A stretch of DNA of 64,000 bases from Oscheius tipulae. Taxonomy: Eukaryota > Nematoda > Chromadorea > Rhabditida > Rhabditidae. The number at the start of each line of letters is the position of its first letter. Positions within the stretch are counted from its first letter, which is position 1. This document shows, piece by piece, positions 10,075-19,528 of this stretch. The position numbers and the translations under genes are program-made. Below the pieces are notes generated by a model, which ran no database searches, had not been told where the DNA came from, and saw nothing but the letters and a program-made list of their open reading frames with translations. Where the stretch lies: NCBI GenBank assembly GCA_037178975.1, contig JASJZH010000005.1:4898001-4962000 (forward strand), written 5' to 3'.

Positions 10075-11876
10075 ATGCGGCTGCTTTTGCTGCTCTCCAC
10101 GTTAATTCCTTCTATGATAGCTGACGGTTTTGGTAATCTTTTGATCTGTTCTGTTATACAGAAAGCTTTTAGTCGAGCTAGTGGAATGTACAGCTGAGAA
10201 TCTTACTGTTGTTCTGAACAAAACCGATCCAGATGTGGCTGCTTGGATCGCCGATCCCAATTCGCAACCAGTCGTAAGTCTAGACGAGTGACATAGTTAC
10301 AGTCGTTTCAGCTCTACGTCTACGACCACAAGATGCGACGAGAGTGTGGAACTTCACTGAAAAATGAGAACAATGAGATCAAGACGAATCTGACAATACC
10401 GTACGGGCAAGCTTGTGATGTCTTGCTCGTTGACATTGAGCCGAATCATAAGACGGCAGAATCTACCGTGGTTCTGGAGAACATAGCTGACAATGGATTG
10501 GGAAAAGGTCCCAGGATCAATCATATTTTCTGTCTTTACACAAGAACAGTACAAACTATCAGGATCAACACTGTTGAGAAGTGAGTCTTCACGTTCATTC
10601 ATCTTGTTGCCTTCCGGTTTACCCCGGATAAGCTGGTCCAAAAAGTTTGGTTATCAACATATAGTCGGACTATAATCGAAATCCTTTAGTACCTTAAGAT
10701 ACTGGGCAAAAACCGAAGCTATTGTGTTTCTCGAAGCTTGTCTCTCCCTCTGATTGACGATATTATACGGTTGCAGTGCCGCCTTCTCTATTAGGACAGA
10801 GATGCAGGGAAAATTAGTGAAACTGTTATTCAAAACGTAAAAAGCAAAAAAAAAAGAATAAATTTTGACAAGATTTATTGCTCTCAGAAAAATACATTTT
10901 CGCTGAACAAACTTCATCTTTCAGCACACCTGGAATTGCTGCCTCTACAGGAGGAAAGCCGATGCCTAAAGTCGACATGCTTTTCCGAAGTTCTGATGGC
11001 AGACCTCTCCGAGCAGCCAAGTTCGGTGATTCCATCGAATTCTACGTTGCTCTCAGCCCCGACAATGCCTACCGTCGAATTTCTCCGAAAGAATGTCGAT
11101 TCAGTGACCGAGAAGACTATCTGGCTCCCGAAGCTCGACATCTCACCTTCGTTCAGAATGGGTAAGGGTTTCAGATAAACTTTTATTAGAAAAGCGTTAC
11201 AGGTGCCCCTCTGAAGGAATCTCTTCTATCATTCCGCCCTTGGCCAACGTGAACGGAGAGGTCTACTTCTCAAAGTTCAAGACGTTCCGGTTTGGGGAGA
11301 AGAGCACTGTTTTTGTTCACTGTACGGTACAAGTCTGTCTGGATGTCAATGACAAGGACTGCTCCTTGGTGAGTCTCTTGCAAAGTTCCGTCCTTTGTCT
11401 TTCTTCCGTTTCAAGAAGACAGATTGAACATGTTTTCTTTAAAAAAAAAAGTTCCTTTTTGCAGGACTGCTTCAAACGAATCAACTCCAACTTGACAGCT
11501 GATCGTCTCCGCTTCCGACATAAACGTAGTCCGACCAATTTCACTCTCGACACTCCAGGAGAAGTAGAAATTCGGAGCCAATTGACCATTCTAGATGACA
11601 ACGAGACCCAAGAGAGTAAGTCTAGTTTTTATTCTGAAATATAGCATGTTTACAGTCCGTTTCACTTCCTCCCAGTCCTCGGAGCAGTGTCTCTCTCCCA
11701 CTCAGGCTTCTCTCACAGTGATGGTCATCATCGGAATGCTATCTTCCGGATTCCTCCTCTCGACTCTCTGTGCAATCAGCATGTTCTGTAAAATGCGAAG
11801 AGGCAAATCGGACACGTTCGAAGTCTACGGAGCCTATGCTACATCGATGGCTCCGACGCCGGCTTTTCGCTATTGA
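10075..11876 (+). CDS. ZP-domain transmembrane protein (cuticlin-like)
   Basis: Seven exons (10075-10132, 10173-10273, 10312-10580, 10925-11161, 11203-11368, 11465-11615, 11656-11876) give 400 aa. Layout: signal peptide; a ZP-N-like half starting VECTAENLTVVL with ECGTSL and the Cys-bearing HIFCLYT; a ZP-C-like half with KECRF, GCPSEG, a CTVQVC pair and DC; a furin-type RHKR at 295-298; then a membrane span at about 347-370 and a short basic tail ending in Tyr. This order (ZP module, cleavage site, C-terminal membrane anchor) is that of ZP proteins released into cuticle or apical matrix. In nematodes such proteins build alae and dauer cuticle or line epithelial tubes; which role applies here is unknown. 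Intron 3 (10581-10924) is the longest. Confidence 0.82.
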
Positions 11877-12476
11877 ACGGGAACTTTCACTCTTGAACAA
11901 CAATGATTCGGTCCAACTTTGCCCTTCCACTTACAAACAATCCCTACTGCTCATTTACATGATTTTGTTGTCGTATCTGTATCACTTGTTGAGGTTCTAG
12001 TAACATAAAGAAGATAGTATTTTCACTTTTCGAACAGATGTTTGAAAAGGAGCATTTGGAGATAATCTCAGCCAGCGAAAAGTATCTCTTTGGCGCTGGT
12101 ACGTGATAAGGACAGAGGACGCTGCACTTTTTGCGACTTTCGGCAGCCAAGGATCACACGCTCTTTTCCCTCATTCTATCTGACTTATTCTACTTCAAGA
12201 TCGAATATCTCTCAGGAGAAACTGATCTTATCAAAAGAAAAAAACTATAGGCTGTGGTATTCTTATGAATGTTCAAAATTCGGGTGGGTTTTTATCAGAA
12301 CATTCCCACTAAATGCAAACGAACTCTGTTGCTACACGTTTTCCTCTACAAACCCATATGTGACATGAGTTCAAAACTGAAACAGAATGAAGTTATTGTC
12401 CGAATAACTGCCGGCCTCTGCTACCCACCCGAAGACAGCTGGCTCCCGTACACAGCTGAATATTGACCTTGTTCCA

Positions 12477-13252
12477 ATGGGCTCACTTATCAGAGTTAGG
12501 TGTTATATCGATGATACAGTGGCAAAACTTCCCAAGTTTAATTGTTTGGAAGTAGTTATTGTTGTCAAATAATAATTTTCTACTTGAACAATAAGTTTCT
12601 AACTGACAACGCGTATAACTGAAGTACTAGTTAAGTTTCCTTCGTTTTCAGGCTCTTTTCACCCGTCACCTTCTTCTAGCCAACACTCTAACATGCGGTA
12701 TTCAAGGAGCTACAGGTGACATTCTCGAGCAGTTAGTGACTGGTAAACTGTTCGAAATAGGATGGAACTATCATCAGACAGGTAATCTGACTCAATATAT
12801 ATTCACAGGATCTATTTCTAGCCATAATGCTAGGCTGCAAGCTCGCGATAGGCCCTCCCCTTCATCTCTTCTACTACATTTTGGATGGGACCAAGTTCAA
12901 GGGAAATCGACACCAAGTCAACTTCAAAAAACTCTTTTGGGACACAGTTTTCAATCCGTGCTTCAGTTTCAGCATAGTAACTTGTAAGTTTCGTGTCTTT
13001 CTGTCGTCTTTCAAAACTTCGAGTTCAGCTGCCGCTCTTCTGGAAGGAGAAAGTGTGAAAGTCTCCATTCATGACTACAGGGAGAAATTCTTCGACTACA
13101 TCAAGATCGACTTCATTCTCTGGCCTGCCTGTCAACTGATCAACTTCTACTTTGTGCCTCATCACTATCGGGTACTCTTTGTCAGTGCCATAGCTCTAGT
13201 CGATTGTACGCTTCTGTCTCTAATACGGAAACGCCAGAATAAATTGGACTAA
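12477..13252 (+). CDS. Mpv17/PMP22-family membrane protein, copy 2
   Basis: Exons 12652-12781, 12822-12983 and 13029-13252 are certain: they are 130, 162 and 224 nt, matching the other copies, and encode YYILDGTKF, KKLFWDTVFNPCFSF and the WPACQLINFYFVP box. The first exon is inferred as 12477-12494 (MGSLIR), the nearest ATG joined in phase 0 to exon 2, giving 177 aa. It could instead start in another small exon further upstream. The C-terminus is basic (RKRQNK). Expected location is an organelle membrane, as for the family. Confidence 0.82.
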
Positions 13253-13491
13253 TCTCTAATAGGTGATTTGGAGGTGCGCCAAAATTTATGGCTGCCAGCT
13301 GGGCCTCGAGACAGGACAGGAGAGAGACAATTAGGGTGGTCAGGTGGGGTCTGTCTCCAGATTGGGAAACTAAGGGACCGTTCCTTTGGTGGCAAAATAC
13401 GTAGTGAAGAGTCGCTCACCAAATAAATTCCCACCTACATATATCAGATATTGCTACCGGCTTGAGAAATCCATAAAGCAGAACCAGAGAC

Positions 13492-14029
13492 ATGCTGATA
13501 AGTATTCAAAAACTCTTTATTTTAAGTCTAGACCCTCTTCTTTGCCAGATCACTCACTCCGGCTTCGTAATCGCAGATTTTTCACTATTGACCGTACATT
13601 GCGGTTCGTGTTTCTTCACGGTATTATGCCATTTTCCAAAGGGATATTCAAGTCAACTACCATCTGGCCTGCAAGGATCTTGGCTCTGAGGAAACTGTTC
13701 TTTTCAATTACGAGATCTCAATTTGGGAAGAGGACCCGGATTTCGACGATTGAGTATCGGAGTACCACCAGTCGAGTAACCTCTACGTCCTCACTGTCTA
13801 TTCGATGTCTGGCTTTTTTTTTACCTGGGATGGTCCATTCAACACAGCCTACGGGTTCTACATCAACATTCGTTCGGACTGTCTGAGCAAGGAAGCAACT
13901 CCCTGGATGGCGGTCGAGTATCCTCCGCGTCCTCACTGTCTTGTGAATAGTTCTTTCTGCAGCTATAACCATACAATGTGGTGTGAGATTATGCGACTAA
14001 ACTCTAAAATTTCAAGACAATCACAATAA
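13492..14029 (+). pseudogene. Decayed small secreted family member
   Basis: From about 13622 a long frame reads IQVNYHLACKDLGSEETVLF, then NYEISIWEEDPDFDD, then TGA (13751-13753), then TWDGPFNTAYGFYINIRSDC and a distal HC/FC/WC set to the stop at 14029. The blocks match the family at 2.4-4.8 kb, including the SDC motif. The TGA is not inside a plausible intron, since no GT precedes it at a usable place. A hydrophobic start MLISIQKLFILSL at 13492 could be the old signal peptide but lies in another frame. Treated as a pseudogene; a read-through or an assembly error cannot be excluded. Confidence 0.55.
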
Positions 14030-14050
14030 ACAGCCAGTAAATGTTTTTAC

Positions 14051-14283
14051 TCAACGCATAAGATCTAATTGACCAAGTTCATACGTACATCCTTCGATTC
14101 CCACAGGACATTTCTGTTCGAGGACCTTGAACTTCGGCATTTCGACCCAGTTTCCATTCTTGCAACTGTGTCGGATCCGAATAAAGTGCTGGTACCAGTC
14201 GTCAAACAAACCATCCCAATTGTCAGTTCCGGACAGAACATCGTGCACATTTCCGGCACCTTTACCATGCTTTTAGGCAACTA
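14051..14283 (-). pseudogene. Truncated small secreted family member, inverted
   Basis: The minus strand reads GTDNWDGLFDDWYQHFIRIR, then HSCKNG, then QKCPVGIEGCTYELGQL and stop. This is the C-terminal half of the family (compare DNEYEYYVRIKSDC and QTC...GQCEYML). The N-terminal half and signal peptide are missing: upstream on this strand lies a divergent copy on the other strand, separated by a hairpin. This looks like a truncated copy created by an inversion or inverted duplication. Confidence 0.55.
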
Positions 14284-14287
14284 GATC

Positions 14288-14308
14288 ACCCTTGGATCAC
14301 CCAAGGGT
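14288..14308. repeat. 8-bp stem hairpin at the junction of two inverted copies
   Basis: ACCCTTGG (14288-14295) and CCAAGGGT (14301-14308) form a perfect 8-bp stem with a 5-nt loop. It sits exactly between the minus-strand remnant ending at 14283 and the plus-strand remnant starting just after. Confidence 0.6.
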
Positions 14309-14643
14309 CCTGTCTGGGTACACGTCGACTACTAACTGGTCTGCTAGACAACGGAGCCTCTGCCCCTTTCGATTACGAAGTCTTGATCAAGGAAGAAGAT
14401 GTTGTGGAGAACGACCAGATTGCCTATCAGAATGGATACGCTGTGTAAAGTAATCTCAAAAAAAAAAACGATGTCTGGGATGGTCCTCTGAATCATTGGT
14501 ATAAGTTTGTCGGTTATGGCATAACTCCCAGTTACAAAGATGATCTGATTACTGTGAGCATTGATCTCAGTTCAAAATGTAAAGTCGATGGAAATAACCC
14601 GTGTAACTATACTGTCAGTTCCATTGATCTGGGATTGGAGTAA
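14309..14643 (+). pseudogene. Decayed small secreted family member
   Basis: Reads VHVDY, stop (14333-14335), LVC, a frame change, then DNGASAPFDYEVLIKEED, NGYAV, stop (14446-14448), then NDVWDGPLNHWYKFVGYGI and a distal KC/PC pair to the stop at 14641-14643. An AATAAA follows at 14654-14659. The frame change lies in the same conserved block as in the copy at 2967-3468. Two stops and one shift argue for a pseudogene. Confidence 0.55.
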
Positions 14644-14659
14644 TGACTATTTGAATAAA

Positions 14660-15575
14660 GCTATTCACGAGTCTGTCAATCAAACCCAAAAACCACCAAA
14701 AGTCTGCTAAAAAAAACAAAAAAAAACGCAAACAACAACAGTAAAATACCCGTCTTCATAAATCCATTATCTTTCGACGACTGTTTCCTTTATAAAAACT
14801 ACTAGTTGTGGCTGTTCAAAGAAGAGTTTAGGTTAGGAGAGACAATGAAGACCAATCGATGAGACTGAGACGGAATTCGAGCTATTAGGAGTAGCAACGA
14901 GAGGCCAGTTTCCGACAGGTCATCGAGAGAAATGGAATCATGTTGAGCTATGAAGGAGTCAAAAGTAAAAGACAAAACTCCAGACCGGCGATCTTTTCTG
15001 ACTGCAAACGGCGACTTTCAGAGATTGTGAGAATATTGCATACAACGAGATATCGATCGTGGTACAAAGAAATGAAAACTTTGGGCTGCAGTTTTTTCAG
15101 GTTGGTATGATCCTGGGACTAAAACGAAAACTTCGAACATTCCCTTATTACGTCGATAGACTGTCAAGAGCCGAAAAGATCTCAGAGCTGAAGATATTTT
15201 GAGAGAATCCAATGAAAATCGTTTCATAAAGAGACTGGTGCGAATACTACAATAATGCTATTTACAACGTTAAACTTGCGCGCAGCGAGAGAGCGAATAG
15301 GGATCAAAATAAGCGAAAATGACAAAATACAAGCCAACATATAGGAGTCCTCTACTGTAGGAGAGGTAACTGATAAAAATACAAAGAATTGAAATATTTG
15401 GATGGGAATTTAGGCGCTATAATTGGAAAGAAAGAGATGAAGACTCGTACTACACTATGACGTCCCGAATCGGTGAGAGAGGAGGAGGGAGACACCGGGA
15501 GAGAGTATGGGTTGATAAGTGCCTAGAGAAGGAGCATACTGTTTGTGGCAGGAGAGAATGAGGATGAGAGAGGTA
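14660..15575. other. Intergenic, no gene seen
   Basis: About 0.9 kb of low-complexity, purine-rich sequence (GAGAGAGG tracts near 15470-15570). No exons or RNA genes recognised. Confidence 0.4.
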
Positions 15576-17402
15576 CTAGACGGGCAGTTCGACCTCTTCG
15601 AAGTCGCCCATGGGCTCGTCACCGACGCGGTAGAACTGGGGAGGACGGTCTGCTGCCTAAACGTTAGAAATCTGTAAGCAAATAAAAGAAGGACTTGCTT
15701 CGTCCATTTCTATGTCGAGCTGTTGAGGAGCATCATCGGGATTTTGTACTGCTGGCTCCGGTTCCGTGTCCACTTCCCTTCGTGGTTGATATAGCGGCAG
15801 AACTGGGAAGGGCATCTCAACTCCTGGTGGAGGAGGCGGCGGCACGGGGAATGCCCACAAATTGGAGGGATTCACGCCGTGGTGCTGCAGCGCCTGTAGA
15901 ATTATATCCCCGGCCATCTGTTCCAGACGATTCTGAATGTGACGTATTTCGTAAAATGAAAAATGGACGAACGCTTACGGGGACATTCCTTCTTCGAAGA
16001 TGATACGGATAGCGTCTTTGTCTCTGGACAGCTTGCATGAAAGCTGGTCCCTGTCCGTCGTGATCTCCGTTCATATCGGCAGCTGCTCCTGGAGGTGGAG
16101 GCACAACCTCTGCGGCGCGATCGTGACGATTCCTCTTGGCGATCATGTGCTTCAGACGGTCTTCTCCGTACTCGCAGACAACGGCCTGAAAAAATTAATT
16201 AGACAGCGAAACCATGGCTATTTTCTTCAAAAAAAACATAAAAAGTAAAAATAAGCCTACCTGCTTCTTCCTGTTGAGCGCATTGAGCAGCGAGACGGCC
16301 TGTTCTCCCGGCAGCACACTTGGATATGTACAGTTGCGCAGCAAGACCAATTCCACTCCAAGTTTCTGAAAAACAATTTTTGAATCTTTGATTCTTTCCT
16401 CCAATCGACCAGAAAACGCGTGTAAATCCCTTGGTAACGCAAAAGTACAGCCAGGGCACTCTGCCTCCGGGCGCAACCAGCCGGCCGGACAAGTGCAGAC
16501 GTACTCCTGGGCAAACGACGCGTCTCCGCGTGTGTGTGCGAGAGCGGGGAAAAAGGCAAGTGTACGCGTGAGAAGAACGAGACGGCGTGACTGGATGGCA
16601 AAGGAGGCGATACTGGCGTGGCGATGGCAAGCCATCAAAGAGGATTTTTCAATGAGTTTCTTCAGTCAAGAGGGAAACCATGGCATCGTTTCGTATTTTG
16701 GAACCTTTTTAAGTCTTTTTTGTTAAAGCTGAATTCAAACACGGCAATCGGGTTATTTGGAAGTCTTTGTATTTGGCACTGACAAAAAGCCATATCGTGA
16801 ACAAGGGGAAAACGCCATTTTCCATTTTTGGCGCGAGACAGAAATGAAATGAAACATACATCGATCGTCCTCTCCAAATTGTCCACATCCTTGATATCAA
16901 AGGCCACATTGACAAATTCGATCGATTTGATTCTCCACGCTCTCACGTGGACGATTCCGCGTAGAACGCGAGCGAATGTGGGGTAATTTGCCTAAATTTG
17001 GAGGTACGAAACCCACAAAAAGGAAAAACTCACAGCAAAGGGACGAATATCGCACTTGGAATGGAACTGGAGTATGTACTTGTGGGAAGAAGTCATCATT
17101 ACAGAGAGACGATCTGGTGCGAGTCCGGCCGCATACATAAATGAGATACCTGAAAGTACGACTCGATTTGAAGCCAAGTTTTAGACAGAAAGCCAATTTT
17201 TTCTGAATTTTGAACGGTCTAAAACGGTGTCTTATCTAAATGAATATTTCCAAACACTAGAACTCGTCCAAAGTATTCTCCAAGGTTTTATATTGTTGAA
17301 AAAAAATAAAAGGAAAGAAAACTGACCTTTTAGAAATGTTTTACCGGAAGTCTTGAGAAGCATCTTCTCTGTGGCCAACGCGACTAGGCTTTTGACCAAC
17401 AT
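15576..17402 (-). CDS. Unrecognised 310-aa protein, folded N-half and Pro-rich tail
   Basis: Seven minus-strand exons (17345-17402, 17034-17149, 16860-16991, 16261-16365, 15979-16185, 15699-15932, 15576-15656) join in consistent phase. The last intron appears to use a GC donor (GAA|GCAAGT at 15693-15701). Residues 1-135 look folded: an alpha-helical start (MLVKSLVALATEKMLLKTS) and repeated beta/alpha units such as VHVRAWRIKSIEFVNVAFD followed by LGVELVLLRNCTYP, reminiscent of leucine-rich repeats behind an F-box, though I see no clear F-box. The rest is low complexity: a PPPPG stretch, an Arg-rich RYPYHLRRRNVP, then PPPPPPG and an acidic end (GDFEEVELPV). There is no signal peptide, so cytoplasm or nucleus is likely. 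Family not recognised. Confidence 0.7.
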
Positions 17403-19528
17403 GGTACACCCGTCTTGTGAAAATTAGGTTAAATTCCTAAAACTTTGAATTATTACAGAGCTGCATGAGGGAGAATAGAAACACGAGAATTACACAGATT
17501 ACAGGAGGAAATGAATCGTACACTGCTAATAAGCTATTCACACGGTTTCTTTACAATCGTGAGTCGTAAAAAGGCTCCTGGACCTATAGATGCTGGGAAA
17601 TCACAAAAAATCGATTTTCGAATCGTCGAAAAATGATTGTCTGGGTGAAAAAGGAGGCCGGACAAGTTCGGAAGAAAAAAAATCGTTTCTTACAATCCTG
17701 AGAAGCCAAGAAAAGGACGCTCTATTGATATTAGACAGCTGATAAGGAAACAATGAGCAGTAGAAGGAGGAAATGACAGCAGTTTGCAAGATTTTCTACG
17801 TTCTTTTACACATCGAACCGGCCTATGATGGGAAAAAAGAAGCCTCCAGCCCTTTTTATCTCTGCCATTCAAATTCCGGGGACCTAACGGCCATTGCTTT
17901 ATAATTGATACTTTTTTTTGACAGCGAACAGCAAAAAGCAGGATTGTTATCGAGGCTGCTAGTAAAAGGCTGTAGCAAGGGCCCGGAGGGGAGACTAGTG
18001 GGGAATTAGAAAAGTGCAGCTGGAGTATAAAACGACTGACAGCGGCCAAGCGACGGATGGCTAAACAGCGCGCGCACTCGGTTTGCACTTCGTTGGGCAG
18101 AAATGGCAAGAAGAAGACCAGTAGAGACGTCTTTCAATGCTGAGAACAAAGATTTTGCAGAGAGTTTAGCTAAAATGACTTGAGACTTGACAACGAATTT
18201 TAGAATAAAAAGCACCCAAAAAGGCAAACAGAGCAACAACGACAGTATTGTGAGCAGGCGTATCAGAGCCTTCTAGAGACTTCTGACAGACTCACAGCAT
18301 CCTTACGTTTCTGTCCAACTTCCGTCACTTCCGTTCGTTCGGGTGGATCCACTCCTCTGAAAACTTTGAACCGCGACCAAATTGAAAAGTGTCTCTTCTC
18401 TGTCTTCCTTTACAGCTCCAAGGCTTTCTAAGAACTATACCGAACACCGCTGTGGATTTAAGAAAACCACTCAAAGCCAGGAAGACCAAACCAGAATATA
18501 CCATCTTTCGATGACTGCTTGCGAGTGGCGAATTCATGAGCTAAATTGTAGGGCTCTCATCATTAAAAAACCCGAGAAATGGAGTGTGACGCTACTGTTC
18601 GCAGTGTCTACTGTCTCTGTCTACTGTAGAAAAACAGAGTTTGATGACTTTGGAGACGACGTTTCTCGAGGAAGCTTTTGGTAGACTAAATGCTTTGTTA
18701 GCGAATAGCGATAGCGAGCCAAGTTGTCAAAGGCCCTAGAAACTTTTTGTAGCTTTGCCACTTTTTGGCAATTTAACTTTCAAAGTTTTTAGTCTACCAG
18801 AAGCATCCCGCCAGCAACGTCGTCCTCGACTCTTCTCCAAGGTCAGTTATCTCTACTTTTACGTGTGTGAACTGTAGCGCCACCCTCTATTTCCGCGTTT
18901 TGTCATGGTGAAGAGACGGCACAGGACAACTAGGTCGTGAATCCGCAACTTGCAAGCAACCATGGAGTCCGTGCTCAGTCGTCCTTCTTGGACTTTTACT
19001 CCACAGCGGTGTTTGGTTTAGTTCATGAAATCCCTCGAGCCACTAGCGAAGTGCTCTGATCCTGCTTTGAAAGAGAGATTGACAGTAGTAGAGACATATT
19101 TTCAATTTGGATGTTGTTCGACGACGGGTCCGCTGAAGTTACAGAAGCTGGATATGGCTGATTTTCATGGCTGCATGTGTAAATGCTGTCATTTTTATAG
19201 TCCTAGTCCATGCTAGATTTGTTGAGTTCTGGTTGCATTCCTGTAGTTCCCTGACCCCTGGTCAATGTTCTGCATAGCTTCACGAGAAGAATTTTCCGAG
19301 CTACTCTTTACATTACGACTGACCCAGAAATCTGAGCAAGTTTATAGACCTTGAGCAAAAATAAAAATGTCATGTGAGTAAAGTGAAAACAGATGGGAAG
19401 ACACACTGTGGAATAAGTGAAACTCACTCTCTTTCCTTGAAAAAAACACCCATAGAGAAAAAACTAGATTGCGTGGACTGGCGAGAAAGATGGGACAAGA
19501 AATGGCACAAAACCGGAAGAGGTAAAAA
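17403..19528. other. Intergenic, no gene seen
   Basis: About 2.1 kb between two minus-strand genes. Several frames over 60 codons exist (for example 17690-18109, minus) but none has splice support, codon texture or similarity that I recognise. Confidence 0.4.

Noticed and set aside
12038-12466. Exon-like ATG after TTCGAACAG (MFEKEHLEIISASEKYLFGA) and a following open frame
   Set aside because: No downstream exon could be joined in phase, so it was not called a gene.
13492-14029. In-frame TGA as a selenocysteine codon in the decayed copy
   Set aside because: No SECIS-like hairpin seen downstream, and sister copies are broken in other ways.
16195-16638. Overlapping 143-147-codon frames on the minus strand
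   Set aside because: They run through a well-supported exon and introns of the 310-aa gene in other frames; shadows.
17690-18109. 139-codon open frame on the minus strand
   Set aside because: No splice partners, no recognisable motif, and composition like the surrounding non-coding DNA.
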